From Flavobacterium panacagri (GTDB taxonomy: Bacteria > Bacteroidota > Bacteroidia > Flavobacteriales > Flavobacteriaceae): a DNA stretch of 64,000 bases. The notes under the pieces are model-generated. The model ran no database searches and was not told where the DNA came from. It saw nothing but the letters and a program-made list of their open reading frames with translations. A program made the position numbers and the translations under genes. Shown piece after piece: positions 51,106-60,593 of the stretch (position 1 is the first letter of the stretch; each line of letters starts with the position of its first letter). The DNA is taken from the NCBI RefSeq assembly GCF_030378165.1, contig NZ_CP119766.1:2852001-2916000 (forward strand), given 5' to 3'.

Positions 51106-53022
51106 ATGAGAGAACTTTTAATAATTTCTCTTGTCTTTATTTTGTCTTTTAACAAAATAATTGCGCAAGATTCAATTATCGAGCACAAGATTCAAAAAGG
51201 TGAAACCGCTTATTTTATTGCCCAAAAGTATAAGGTTTCTTTAGATGAGATTTACAAACTCAACCCCGAATCGCAAAACGGAATCAAGGATAATCAAGTT
51301 TTAAAGATTCCAGTTCATCCCTCCCAACAAATTAGTACAGAAAAGCAGCAAACTCATATTGTTGCACCAAAAGAAACACTGTTTGGTTTATCAAAACAAT
51401 ATCATGTTTCGGTAGAAGCCATTCAAAATGCCAATCAGGAAATTCTTGCTGGCGGACTTCAAATCGGACAGGAATTAATTATTCCTCAAAATTCAGATTA
51501 TTCCTCTAAACAAGAAAATGCTATTTCTTCAAAAACAATGCATCAGGTTGTGGCAAAAGAATCTTTGTTCAGTATTGCCAGACAATATAATGTATCGGTT
51601 CAGGATTTAGAAAATCTTAATAAAGACATTTTAATTAATGGATTGCAAATCGGACAAACCATTTCAATTCCTAATAAAAGAAAGACGTTGGATGGAAGAG
51701 TTCGTGTCATCAATCAGGAAACTGTTTTTCATGTTGTTGAGCCAAAGGAAACCAAGTTTTCAATTGCAAAGAAATATAGAATTTCAATCGATCAGTTAGA
51801 ATCACAAAATCCTGAGATCGTAAACGGATTAATTGTTGGAAATAAATTAGCCATTAATACGAAAGGAATTCAGCCAGCAAACGAAAGCGAAGAACTAATG
51901 TTGGCTTTGGCTGAAAAACAAGTTGTGGTTGAAAAAACAAAAGCCAAAACAGTTGAAATTGAAGATTTGAAAGACCGTTTGGTTGTTCAGAAAGAAATGA
52001 ATCAGAAAATCATAAAGATTAATGATTTGAAAGTGAATCTGAACGATATGAATGGTTCTAAAGAAAACTCGGTCGAAAAACTGCGTCTGGTTTTAGAAGC
52101 TAATAAAAATGTACAGGATGTTTTAATGGCAAAATTAGATTCACTCGTTACTTCTATGAACAATGATTTGAAAGAATTAAAGCGAATGGATATTTTGAAT
52201 GTAGACGAATCAAAAAGATTAGAAAAACAATCTTTTGAGGGCATTAATAAAACCAATGAATTGTCTTCTCAATTAAAAAAAGAATTGGCAGAAAATCGAA
52301 AAGCATATGCCGGTTTAATGAATAAAGTAGAGAAAATTGCGGTTGAAGAAAATCAGGAATACAAAAAGAAAATCCGCGAAAGCGAGAAAAAATCGAATAC
52401 AGAACCTTTGCAGCAACGTTTATCTTTAGAAGAAATTAAACGATATAAAATAGAGCAGGAGAAAGGCGATGCGCAAAATCAGCTTTTAATTGCTAAAATT
52501 GATTCATTAGACAATCAGAAAAAAATTGAGGTAAAAAGACATATCAGCAAAGCTTCTTATTACAGCATGGAAGCCCGAAAATTTGACGATAAATTGGCTT
52601 TGGTTAAACTGAAAAAATACCAGGACGAAGTGGTCAAAAAACAGAATAAAGATAATACTGTCGAAAATTCGAAAACAATTTCAGTAGAAGAAATGAGACA
52701 GGAATTGAAAGACAATCCGTTAAGACCTGATAAAACAGTAAAAGTAGAAGTTTATGATAATCTTAGAGAAGTTTCGAATGGGTATTACTTAGTTTTGGGT
52801 ATATTTACAGACGCAGTTGAGCGAGATAAGCTTATTATGAAACTCATTGATTCTGGCGATTTTAATGCTAGTTTCTTTTTTAATATTAACAGTCTTTCGT
52901 ACTATGTTTACAGCGATAAATTCGAAAACATGGAAGAAGTACTTTATAAATGCAAGAAAAAAGAAGAAGATGAGTTATATAAAGAAATCATAATTGCTAA
53001 AGTAGAAATCGATTTGAGATGA
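51106..53022 (+). CDS. Four-LysM protein with coiled coil and SPOR-like end
   Basis: This 638-residue protein has a signal peptide (about 1-20) and four LysM repeats at about 27-69, 84-126, 146-188 and 207-249. Each begins H-x-x-x-K-x-E-T/S, as in HKIQKGETAYFIAQKYKVS. A long charged helical region follows (260-540), probably coiled coil. The C-terminal domain at about 560-625 (GYYLVLGIFTDAVERDKLIM; FNINSLSYYVYSDKFENME) resembles SPOR, which binds denuded peptidoglycan. The protein is probably a periplasmic scaffold tied to the cell wall. The PBP-type neighbour at 53117 is likely a functional partner. Confidence 0.88.
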   Translation: MRELLIISLVFILSFNKIIAQDSIIEHKIQKGETAYFIAQKYKVSLDEIYKLNPESQNGIKDNQVLKIPVHPSQQISTEKQQTHIVAPKETLFGLSKQYHVSVEAIQNANQEILAGGLQIGQELIIPQNSDYSSKQENAISSKTMHQVVAKESLFSIARQYNVSVQDLENLNKDILINGLQIGQTISIPNKRKTLDGRVRVINQETVFHVVEPKETKFSIAKKYRISIDQLESQNPEIVNGLIVGNKLAINTKGIQPANESEELMLALAEKQVVVEKTKAKTVEIEDLKDRLVVQKEMNQKIIKINDLKVNLNDMNGSKENSVEKLRLVLEANKNVQDVLMAKLDSLVTSMNNDLKELKRMDILNVDESKRLEKQSFEGINKTNELSSQLKKELAENRKAYAGLMNKVEKIAVEENQEYKKKIRESEKKSNTEPLQQRLSLEEIKRYKIEQEKGDAQNQLLIAKIDSLDNQKKIEVKRHISKASYYSMEARKFDDKLALVKLKKYQDEVVKKQNKDNTVENSKTISVEEMRQELKDNPLRPDKTVKVEVYDNLREVSNGYYLVLGIFTDAVERDKLIMKLIDSGDFNASFFFNINSLSYYVYSDKFENMEEVLYKCKKKEEDELYKEIIIAKVEIDLR

Positions 53023-53116
53023 TTTTTGAATGGAGAGACAAACGGCTCGAATTTTGCTTTGGAGTAAATCTGTGAGATATTTTTGAATTAGAAATTAAAT
53101 TGTTTTAAGCCATATT

Positions 53117-55180
53117 ATGAAATACTATTTAACATTATTCTCCCTTGTATTTTTTATTAGTTCAAGTGCTTTTTCGCAGGAAAAAGTAGTGAAGTATAAA
53201 GTATCAAGCGGCGAAACGATTAATCAGATTGCCCAAAAATTTAAGGTTACGCCTTATGATATTTACAAACTTAACCCAGATGCCAGAACGGGTTTAAGTG
53301 CAAATACAGTGTTGTTAATTCCAACTGCGGCAGGAGAAGTGAAAAAAGATGTTGCTGAAACCAAAACCGCGGTATCTTCTGGAAAAGATATTATTCATGA
53401 AGTACAGCCTAAAGAAACATTTTACAGCATTGAGCACAAATACGGAATTTCAGATGAAGCTTTAAAAGCGGCAAATCCATTTTTAGAAAAAACAGGTGTT
53501 CAAATTGGACAAAAACTGGTAATTCCTGCTAAAGGATCTGCTCCAAAATCGACAGCAAAACCTGCAAAAGAAAAAGGTGCTGAAAAATATGTGTATCATG
53601 ATGTACAGCCAAAAGAAACCAAATTTGGTATTGCAAAACAATACAATATTACGGTTGACGAATTGGAAAAACGCAATCCAGATATTGTCGCAAATTTACC
53701 TGTTGGTTACAGATTGACCATTAAAGGAACTGCTCCAAAAACGGATAATGCTCCAGCAGAAACAATAAAACCTGCTGAAAATAAAAAGCCTGCTGAAACT
53801 TCTAAAAAGGCGGTAACTTATATGGATTATCAAGTGAAACCGAAAGAAACCTTGTATAGTTTATCACGTACTTTCCATTTGAGCCAAGATGAATTAACAG
53901 CGCTTAATCCGTCACTTTCTGAAGGTGTAAAGGAAGGAATGGTTTTAAAGGTTCCTACTGGATATTTAGCTCCAGTTGCGATTGTTGCAGCTCAGGTACC
54001 AGCTGAAACTTCAAGTAGTAAACCTGTAGAAAGTACAGGCGGCGGTATTAGAATTATCGATAAAGTGAAATCAACAGAAAATGATAATGTTGAGATTGTT
54101 GAATTAACTAAAAAGAGAGGCGCAAATGAGCGTAAAAAAGTAGTTTTATTGCTTCCGTTTAATTTAGCAAAAGTACAAAGTGATACTTCTGGAACGGCTA
54201 ATAGAATTAAAAATGATAAGTTCTTAAATATGACTTTGGATTTTTATTCTGGTGCTATGATGGCAATCGATTCTGCTAAAACATTGAAACTTCCAATTGA
54301 TGTTGCTATTTATGATTCTCAGGAAACTAAAACAAGTTCTAATGTTTCGGGATTAATTACTAAACTTCAAGACGCTGATGCAGTAATTGGACCATTTTAT
54401 CAAAATAATGCCGAAGCTGCTGCAAATTCGCTTCGTTTGTATAACGTACCTGTGATTTCGCCATTATCAAAAGATAGCGCAAATCCAATTGATAATTTAT
54501 ACCAATCTATTCCTGCAAATGATGTAATCAGAAATTCGGTTTTTGATTATATGCGTTCTAAAAATGGAAATATTGTAGCAGTAGTTGATAAGAAAAAAGA
54601 ATCGATTATCAACTATATCAAGCAAAATCAAAGAGGAGTTGCATTTGCCTCTTTAACCGAAACAGGTGGTTTGGATGCGGCGAATTTAAAAAGCTTATTG
54701 ATACCAAATCGAATGAATTATGTAGTGATGGAAACTGGAAATACAGCAATGGTGAAAGCTACAATAAAGGCTTTACTCGATTCTCAAAAAACATGTCAGG
54801 TGCAATTGGTTATTTTGGAACCAAACAGTACATTAGATACAGATGAAATTAATTTTGATAATTTGGTTAAGCTGAAATTAATGTATCCATCTGTAACTCG
54901 TGAAAGCGACGAGCAATCGGTTTTAATTTATGAAAAACAATATCGTCTTAAAAACAAAGCCAATCCAACGACTTACGCAACAAGAGGATTTGATGTAACG
55001 TTTGACACAATGATGCGTTTAGTACAAGGGAAAACATTTCAGGAAACAGCTGATTTGATGACTACGCAGCAAGTAGACAATAAATTTCAATATTATAGAA
55101 AAGAAGATGGAGGACACGCTAACAAAGGGGTGTACATCTTATATTACGATAGTGACTTAACTTTAAAAGTAGCAAATTAA
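53117..55180 (+). CDS. Four-LysM protein with periplasmic-binding-protein-like domain
   Basis: This 687-residue protein has a signal peptide (about 1-20) and LysM repeats at about 25-68, 94-137, 156-198 and 236-279, joined by Ala/Lys/Pro/Thr linkers. The last 350 residues (from about 340: KKVVLLLPFNLAKVQSD, DAVIGPFYQNNAEAAANSLR, NVPVISPLSKDSANP) are a type I periplasmic-binding or LpoA-like fold. In E. coli, LpoA binds and activates a peptidoglycan synthase. So a wall-anchored activator or sensor is plausible here. The following OsmC gene overlaps its stop by one base (TAATG). Confidence 0.88.
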   Translation: MKYYLTLFSLVFFISSSAFSQEKVVKYKVSSGETINQIAQKFKVTPYDIYKLNPDARTGLSANTVLLIPTAAGEVKKDVAETKTAVSSGKDIIHEVQPKETFYSIEHKYGISDEALKAANPFLEKTGVQIGQKLVIPAKGSAPKSTAKPAKEKGAEKYVYHDVQPKETKFGIAKQYNITVDELEKRNPDIVANLPVGYRLTIKGTAPKTDNAPAETIKPAENKKPAETSKKAVTYMDYQVKPKETLYSLSRTFHLSQDELTALNPSLSEGVKEGMVLKVPTGYLAPVAIVAAQVPAETSSSKPVESTGGGIRIIDKVKSTENDNVEIVELTKKRGANERKKVVLLLPFNLAKVQSDTSGTANRIKNDKFLNMTLDFYSGAMMAIDSAKTLKLPIDVAIYDSQETKTSSNVSGLITKLQDADAVIGPFYQNNAEAAANSLRLYNVPVISPLSKDSANPIDNLYQSIPANDVIRNSVFDYMRSKNGNIVAVVDKKKESIINYIKQNQRGVAFASLTETGGLDAANLKSLLIPNRMNYVVMETGNTAMVKATIKALLDSQKTCQVQLVILEPNSTLDTDEINFDNLVKLKLMYPSVTRESDEQSVLIYEKQYRLKNKANPTTYATRGFDVTFDTMMRLVQGKTFQETADLMTTQQVDNKFQYYRKEDGGHANKGVYILYYDSDLTLKVAN

Positions 55181-55581
55181 TGACATCAAAAGTAACCTAT
55201 TTAGGCGATTTAAGAACAAGTTCAATTCACGTGCAGTCAGGAAGCGAAATCATTTCTGATGCACCATTAGATAACAACGGAAAAGGAGAAGCTTTTTCTC
55301 CAACAGATACTGTGGCAAATGCTTTGGCAAGCTGTATGATGACGATTATGGGAATTAAAGCCCGTGATTTAGAAGTTGATTTTGTAGGTTCAACTGCTGA
55401 AGTAACAAAGATTATGAATGCTGAACCAAGAAGAATTGGCGCAATCGAAATTGTTTTTAGTATGAAAAGCAACGCCGATGAAAAAAGTAGAACAATTCTA
55501 GAACGCGCAGCAATGACTTGCCCAGTGTTTTTAAGTTTAAGCAGTGAAATCGAAAAGAAAATTAGTTTTAACTGGAACTAA
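55180..55581 (+). CDS. OsmC-family protein
   Basis: This 133-residue protein has the OsmC pattern: AFSPTDTVANALASCMMTIMGIKARD (residues about 38-63) with the first catalytic Cys, and LERAAMTCPVFLSLSSEI (about 107-124) with the second Cys. OsmC/Ohr proteins reduce organic hydroperoxides through these two Cys. The start ATG overlaps the stop of the LysM-PBP gene by one base, so the two are translated together. The functional link to the wall protein is not clear. Terminator at 55605-55632. Confidence 0.92.
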   Translation: MTSKVTYLGDLRTSSIHVQSGSEIISDAPLDNNGKGEAFSPTDTVANALASCMMTIMGIKARDLEVDFVGSTAEVTKIMNAEPRRIGAIEIVFSMKSNADEKSRTILERAAMTCPVFLSLSSEIEKKISFNWN

Positions 55582-55604
55582 TTTTTAAATGAATATTATA
55601 AAGC

Positions 55605-55632
55605 AAGCTGTCTCGAAAAGACAGCTTTTTTT
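55605..55632 (+). terminator. Terminator after OsmC gene
   Basis: AAGCTGTCT with AGACAGCTT and T7. The same stem sequence as the terminator after GSIII at 21252. Confidence 0.88.
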
Positions 55633-55635
55633 ATA

Positions 55636-55798
55636 AGCTTCGGAGAAGCGTCATATTTATAGCAATTTTATTTACCACCTAGAATAAAGCTCCAGCGGAG
55701 CGACATATATTAAAGATTGTCAAAAAATATGTCGCTCCGCTGGAGCTTCGTGTTGTCACGTCTTTTCTTTGCTATAAATATGGCGCTTCTCCGAAGCT
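55636..55798. repeat. Complete composite palindrome (163 bp)
   Basis: The outer arms AGCTTCGGAGAAGCG(T)CATA and TTTATAGCAA (55636-55665) have their inverse at 55768-55798. The inner arms AAAGCTCCAGCGGAGCGACA (55686 onward) have their inverse at 55727-55748. The same unit, less complete, is at 21282-21392. It is likely a non-autonomous mobile or REP-type repeat. Confidence 0.8.
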
Positions 55799-55925
55799 AA
55801 TTTTCAAAATTAAACAGGGTGTTCAATATTTTGAACAGCCATTTTTATTTCATTGAATAACATAAAAACAGACAAGAGAGCGATTTTTTATTTCGCCCTC
55901 TTATCTTCTATAACTAACCAAATAT

Positions 55926-57305
55926 TTATTCTGAAAATTCTAATTTTTTCAACTTATTCCATCCTCCACGAGTGAAATCTGGAATTTCAACAGGAGCAGA
56001 ATTATTGTCTAATGAAATTTCGGTTAATGGACCCAAGCAAGACCATTCTGCCAAATCGTAAACATCCATATCTAAAGGAAGTCCTTTTTGGAGACAGTAA
56101 ATCAATCTGTAATCCATGATAAAATCCATACCGCCGTGACCGCCAACTTTTTTAGCTTGTTCTTCGATTCCTTTTGTTATAGGATGTTTGTATTTTTCCA
56201 TTAATGCTTTTTTCACTTCTTCAGGAACAAAAGAGTGTGCGTTTAATTTTTCGTGGTTTGGTTTAACATCATCACTTAATTCTTTTCCATCTAAAGCATA
56301 ACCTTCTAAAGGATATTTATTTGCAAAACCTTTAGTGCCGCTCAATTGATACATTCTGCTGTACGGACGAGGAGAAGTTACATCGTGCTGAATCTGGATT
56401 GTTTTTCCATTTTCAGTACGTATCATAGTCATGGTATGATCTCCGTTTCTAAAATCTTTAATTTCTTTTCCAGATTTTTCTTTGATGTAAGCAGGATTTC
56501 CGACCGCTTTTGTATCCATAGAAACCAAGAAATTCATTTTGTCGCCACGGTGAATGTTTAAAGCCTGGCAAGCTGGTCCCATTCCGTGAGTAGCATATAC
56601 ATCACCTCGATGTTTGATGTTGTAATCCATTCTCCAGTTGTTCCAGTATTCTCCCCAGAAAGGCTGTAAACCATGAATATAAGAACCTTCAGCATGAAGA
56701 ATTTCTCCAAAAACACCTTGTTGTGCCATGTTTAAAGTGGTCAATTCGAAAAAATCGTAGACACAGTTTTCTAACTGCATACAGTGTTTGCGAGTTTTTT
56801 CAGAAGTATCAATAAGTTCCCAGATTTCTTTCATTGTTAAAGCTCCCGGAACTTCAATAGCAACGTGTTTTCCGTCCTTCATAGCTTGAACACCAATGGA
56901 TGCGTGATGAAGCCAGTCTGTCGCAACATAAACTAAATCTACGTTTGGTAAAGCCGTAACTTTTCTCCAGGCATTTTCGTCTCCGTAGAATTCTTGTGCT
57001 TTTGGAAATCCAGCTTTCGTTAAAATTTCATTTGATTTTGCTGTGTTTTCTTGTGTCATATCACATAACGCCACAATTTCAACACCTGGAATATGTGTCA
57101 TACGTTCTACGGCTCCTGGACCGCGCATACCAAGTCCGATAAAAGCAACACGAACCGTTGGAATCGCTGGCGATGCCAAACGTAAAACATCGGTTTGACC
57201 TTTAGCGCGTGCTGGAGTTTTTGTTTTTATCATTTGAGCCGATGCAAATGTTCCCCACAACATAATGCATGCGACTAAAATGAAATTTAAATTACTGGTT
57301 TTCAT
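55926..57305 (-). CDS. GH109-like glycosidase of the Gfo/Idh/MocA fold
   Basis: This 459-residue protein has a signal peptide (about 1-24, ending TFASAQ). A Rossmann NAD-binding region begins at about residue 52 (VRVAFIGLGMRGPGAVERM). Sites shared with GH109 alpha-N-acetylgalactosaminidases are VPGALTMKE (about 153), YATHGMGPACQALNIHRGD (about 239) and GHGGMDFIMDYRLI, then LPLDMDVYDLAEWSCLGPL near the end. GH109 uses NAD-assisted oxidation to break the glycosidic bond. It is the last gene of the SusC/SusD locus, so terminal alpha-GalNAc release from a host-type glycan is plausible. Other secreted Gfo/Idh proteins have related sequences. Confidence 0.85.
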   Translation of the reverse strand: MKTSNLNFILVACIMLWGTFASAQMIKTKTPARAKGQTDVLRLASPAIPTVRVAFIGLGMRGPGAVERMTHIPGVEIVALCDMTQENTAKSNEILTKAGFPKAQEFYGDENAWRKVTALPNVDLVYVATDWLHHASIGVQAMKDGKHVAIEVPGALTMKEIWELIDTSEKTRKHCMQLENCVYDFFELTTLNMAQQGVFGEILHAEGSYIHGLQPFWGEYWNNWRMDYNIKHRGDVYATHGMGPACQALNIHRGDKMNFLVSMDTKAVGNPAYIKEKSGKEIKDFRNGDHTMTMIRTENGKTIQIQHDVTSPRPYSRMYQLSGTKGFANKYPLEGYALDGKELSDDVKPNHEKLNAHSFVPEEVKKALMEKYKHPITKGIEEQAKKVGGHGGMDFIMDYRLIYCLQKGLPLDMDVYDLAEWSCLGPLTEISLDNNSAPVEIPDFTRGGWNKLKKLEFSE

Positions 57306-57378
57306 AGTTAATTTGTTTTTAAATGTTTTGATAGTTTTTATACTATCGGAAATACTGAATTTTTTATTTTTTTGAATC

Positions 57379-57441
57379 TTTTACCATTAAGAAATTAAGT
57401 TCATAAAGCTTGGCTTAAATTACTTAATGTCTTAATGGTAA
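57379..57441. repeat. Inverted repeat between GH109 and DUF3472 genes
   Basis: TTTTACCATTAAGAAATTAAG (in part from about 57379) has a near inverse in CTTAATGTCTTAATGGTAAA at about 57423-57442. It lies in a 167-bp gap and may separate transcription of the two genes. Confidence 0.65.
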
Positions 57442-57472
57442 AAAGAAAATTAAGCCTAATTTTAAACATGTA

Positions 57473-58795
57473 TTACGGTAAATTATTAAAATCTATTTCT
57501 GGTTTTTTATTGTTGAGAGGTCTTGTAAAGTTAGTTTTTGGTATTGTATAATGATTGAAAAAACCTCCATTTTTTAAATAGAAAAAGCCTTCTTCAGATC
57601 CACAGGCAAAATCCATACGATATTCTTTAACTCCTGTATTGTCATTGGTAAATCGAACAGTATTAATTTCTGTCCACTTTCCTTTTTCGTCGCAAACCCA
57701 TTGATTGTTGAAGAACACTTTACGAGATAAATCGCCTTGTTCCGGAATAAAATTTTCTAAGAACGAGTGAAACCTCTTTAAATACGTATTGGTTTCTGGA
57801 CGTTTAAAACTGGCAATTAGCATCCATTTGTTTGCTTCTGGAGCGAAAAAATACGCGGTATATGTTGTAGTATTATCTCCGTTTGGAAAACCTCTAAGTA
57901 AGAATTTATAAGTTGTACCTGCTTTCCAATTGTACTTTAAATAGCTTTGTCCGCCAGAACCTTCGTTTCCAAATTCTCCTGTATGCACATTTTCGCCTTT
58001 TTTAAGCATTTTGATTTTGTGTGATTCTGGAATACTGTTTGGGTCATCGGTACTAAATGGACTCCAAACCGAAAACAAAACTCTTCTTTCGGTTGGCGAG
58101 TTTACTTGAATTCCGAAATAACCTTCGCCAAAACCATTTGCCATAAAATAAGAACCAATTTTGTCTTCGTTTTCAGGAACGGTAATTTCATTGTAAAACC
58201 ATTCTGCATTTATGTTTTCTGGAACAGGATAGTTTAAGTGAACAGATGGGCCGCGTCGTCCCCAATGATAAAAATTACCTTCGTTATTTGGAACATAAGA
58301 AATTTTTCCTTCGTAATCAGCGCTGGAAATTTTTAATCTATTGATGGATGGAAAACGATCCCCGCTTTTACTAATTCCTTTTATTTTCAGTGCCACATAA
58401 CCTTCCTGATTGATTTTCCAATTTCCAATGACAACTGTTTTCTTTGAAGTATTGAAAGTAACTTTTTTGGCTTCATTAAGGATTGAAAATTCTATCTCCG
58501 ATTTTCCGAAAACTTCCACAGATTCTTCTACAGCAATCTGAAAAGTTCCCGGTTTAAAAATTCTGAAATAAACAGTAAAGGTTTCGGCAGCATTTTTCCA
58601 ATTCTCGATTCCGTTGTCTGTGATCGTGTTGTTGTCTTCTAAATGTTTAGAGCTGTATGCATTTCCTGCCAATGGTAAAGAAATCTCCGTTTTCGGATTT
58701 TTCAGAGCATTGTTTTCTATATCAGTTTCATTGTGATCTGCACAAGAAAAAGATACAAGTGAAAAGGCTAAAATCAGGTTAAATAAATTTTTCAT
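57473..58795 (-). CDS. DUF5077-DUF3472 lipoprotein
   Basis: This 440-residue protein has a lipoprotein signal (SFSC, Cys near residue 18). The N-terminal domain (about 38-150) fits DUF5077 (ISLPLAGNAYSSKHLEDN; ENWKNAAETFTVYFRIFK). From about 165 to 430 it matches DUF3472 (HWGRRGPSVHLNYPVPEN; YFMANGFGEGYFGIQVNS; SVWSPFSTDDP). Both domains are recurrent in Bacteroidota glycan loci and the DUF3472 region is beta-sandwich-like. It may bind or process a glycan; the function is not established. A hairpin at 58828-58854 separates it from susD. Confidence 0.85.
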   Translation of the reverse strand: MKNLFNLILAFSLVSFSCADHNETDIENNALKNPKTEISLPLAGNAYSSKHLEDNNTITDNGIENWKNAAETFTVYFRIFKPGTFQIAVEESVEVFGKSEIEFSILNEAKKVTFNTSKKTVVIGNWKINQEGYVALKIKGISKSGDRFPSINRLKISSADYEGKISYVPNNEGNFYHWGRRGPSVHLNYPVPENINAEWFYNEITVPENEDKIGSYFMANGFGEGYFGIQVNSPTERRVLFSVWSPFSTDDPNSIPESHKIKMLKKGENVHTGEFGNEGSGGQSYLKYNWKAGTTYKFLLRGFPNGDNTTTYTAYFFAPEANKWMLIASFKRPETNTYLKRFHSFLENFIPEQGDLSRKVFFNNQWVCDEKGKWTEINTVRFTNDNTGVKEYRMDFACGSEEGFFYLKNGGFFNHYTIPKTNFTRPLNNKKPEIDFNNLP

Positions 58796-58827
58796 TAGTA
58801 AGTATTGAATGATTAACTTTTTTTAAA

Positions 58828-58854
58828 CCTCTCTAATCTTTACAACTAGAGAGG
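58828..58854 (-). other. Stem-loop between SusD and DUF3472 genes
   Basis: CCTCTCTA (58828-58835) with TAGAGAGG (58847-58854). It is not followed by a U run on the minus strand, so it may act as an RNA-stability element rather than a terminator. Confidence 0.55.
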
Positions 58855-58885
58855 CTGTTAAAAACAATAAACAAATCTAAAACGA

Positions 58886-60583
58886 TTATGGGTTTTGGGT
58901 CAAAGTACCCGGATAAGCATTAATTTCTGATTGCGGAATGTATTGCACTACTCTTAAACTTGTTGCTGGAACGTCATTCATTGGTAAATGCGGGCCAGGA
59001 TAACGACGCGTCATAGTTTGTCCGTTTCGGTACACATCATAACCACGGTGTGCTTCAAAAGCCAATTCTAATTGACGTTCTTCATCAATTCTTTGTACAG
59101 CGTTTGTACTGTTTAAAGAAGTATAACTGCCGCCTATAATGGCTCTTTCACGAACCTTATTTAAATTGGTTAAGGCGTTGCTATAATCTCCTTTTTTGGC
59201 ATAAGCTTCAGCAAGATTCAAATACATCTCGGCTAATCTTGAAATAATAGGAGAGTGTAAGTGTGAATCATTATCCTGAAGCGAACATTTTGTAATATAG
59301 TACATTGGGTAAACACGGTTCAAAAGCATCATGTAATCTTTTTCGCCAGTATATGTTTTTCCTTCGTACACAATTGAATATTGATTTTCTGCAGCATTTA
59401 CAGTTGTCAAATTGTAATTTGTAGCTCCGATAGTTATGAAAAAAGAACCATCAGGATTACGTTTTAAAGGTTGCTGCATGTAGTTGTATCCTGTCTGTGT
59501 TCCTCCAGCATTAAAGACATCATAGATAAAACGGAAAGCTTCTGTTTTGTTTCCTGCAGCATCTGTAGCATATTGCGGATCAATAAAAGCCCAGCGTGCG
59601 TCATTTTTTCCTCCCGCTTTGCGAAGTAAATCTAGATATTTAGCGCTGGCATACATTTCTCCCCAGCCTTGCCCTTGAATGTTGGCATACATACCGCCAA
59701 TTCCGTAATAGTGATCATAACCAGAGAATTCAGATGCAACTTGTTTTACTGCAAAAATAGTTTCTGTTTGTTCTGGAGCATCAGGTGCATAAGTATTGTA
59801 TTTCATGAAACTCGCACGGCTTAATAAATTGTAGCGACCGCTCGCAATTACTTTATTTGAATATTCAATAGATTGGGTTGCATACTCTTGATTTGGCGAT
59901 TCATAAGTACCGCTCATATACAAATAGATTCTAGAAAGCATTGCCTGAGCCGCTTCTTTTGTTGCGTAAGCGGCAGTCTTATTTACATTCATTAATGATT
60001 CTGCTTTTTTCAAATCATTGATTGCTTGGGTATAAGTGTCTTTTACAGTTGAACGGTCTGGCAAAGTCAAATTATTTAAATCTGCCGGAAGACCATTTAC
60101 AATTGGAACCCCCAAATTAGTTTCAGGAGATTGCGCATAAGGTCTTCCATAAGTTTTACACAAATAGAAATAAATCATTCCTCTTAAATAATATGCTTCT
60201 CCCAATTGCTGATCTACAGCATCACTTTCTCCTTCTTTAATAATTTTAATTAAATCACTTGATTGTGAAATAATTTTATAACTGTTGTTCCAAAAAACAG
60301 ATAAACGTCCGTTATTAGTAACATGTTGATAGGAAATAAAAGAATAAAAAGCATCAGTAGACGTTCCTCTAATCATAATATTGTCTCCAGGATATTCACC
60401 AACTCTGTGCATCACGTCAGACCAGCCTTTTAGCTGTGCATAACATCCGTTCAATAAAACTTCAATTGAAGCCTCTTTATCTTCCTGAATTTTATCTTGT
60501 GTATAAGAATTAAATGGCTCTCTGTCTAACTCACATGAAGACAGGAAACTAATTGCTGTAAATAATAGAAATATCTTTTTCAT
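58886..60583 (-). CDS. SusD/RagB-family glycan-binding lipoprotein
   Basis: This 565-residue protein has a lipoprotein signal (FLSSC, Cys near residue 17). SusD-type features are the opening EREPFNSYTQDKIQ-like stretch after the Cys, LGEAYYLRGMIYFYLCKTYGRPYAQ (about 127-151) and RLAEMYLNLAEAYAKKGDYSNALTNLNKVRERA (about 443), both tetratricopeptide-like, and ERQLELAFEAHRGYDVYRNG (about 506). SusD binds the target glycan at the cell surface and forms the lid on the SusC pore. It starts 10 bases after the SusC stop. Confidence 0.93.
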   Translation of the reverse strand: MKKIFLLFTAISFLSSCELDREPFNSYTQDKIQEDKEASIEVLLNGCYAQLKGWSDVMHRVGEYPGDNIMIRGTSTDAFYSFISYQHVTNNGRLSVFWNNSYKIISQSSDLIKIIKEGESDAVDQQLGEAYYLRGMIYFYLCKTYGRPYAQSPETNLGVPIVNGLPADLNNLTLPDRSTVKDTYTQAINDLKKAESLMNVNKTAAYATKEAAQAMLSRIYLYMSGTYESPNQEYATQSIEYSNKVIASGRYNLLSRASFMKYNTYAPDAPEQTETIFAVKQVASEFSGYDHYYGIGGMYANIQGQGWGEMYASAKYLDLLRKAGGKNDARWAFIDPQYATDAAGNKTEAFRFIYDVFNAGGTQTGYNYMQQPLKRNPDGSFFITIGATNYNLTTVNAAENQYSIVYEGKTYTGEKDYMMLLNRVYPMYYITKCSLQDNDSHLHSPIISRLAEMYLNLAEAYAKKGDYSNALTNLNKVRERAIIGGSYTSLNSTNAVQRIDEERQLELAFEAHRGYDVYRNGQTMTRRYPGPHLPMNDVPATSLRVVQYIPQSEINAYPGTLTQNP

Positions 60584-60593
60584 GATTTTGCTT

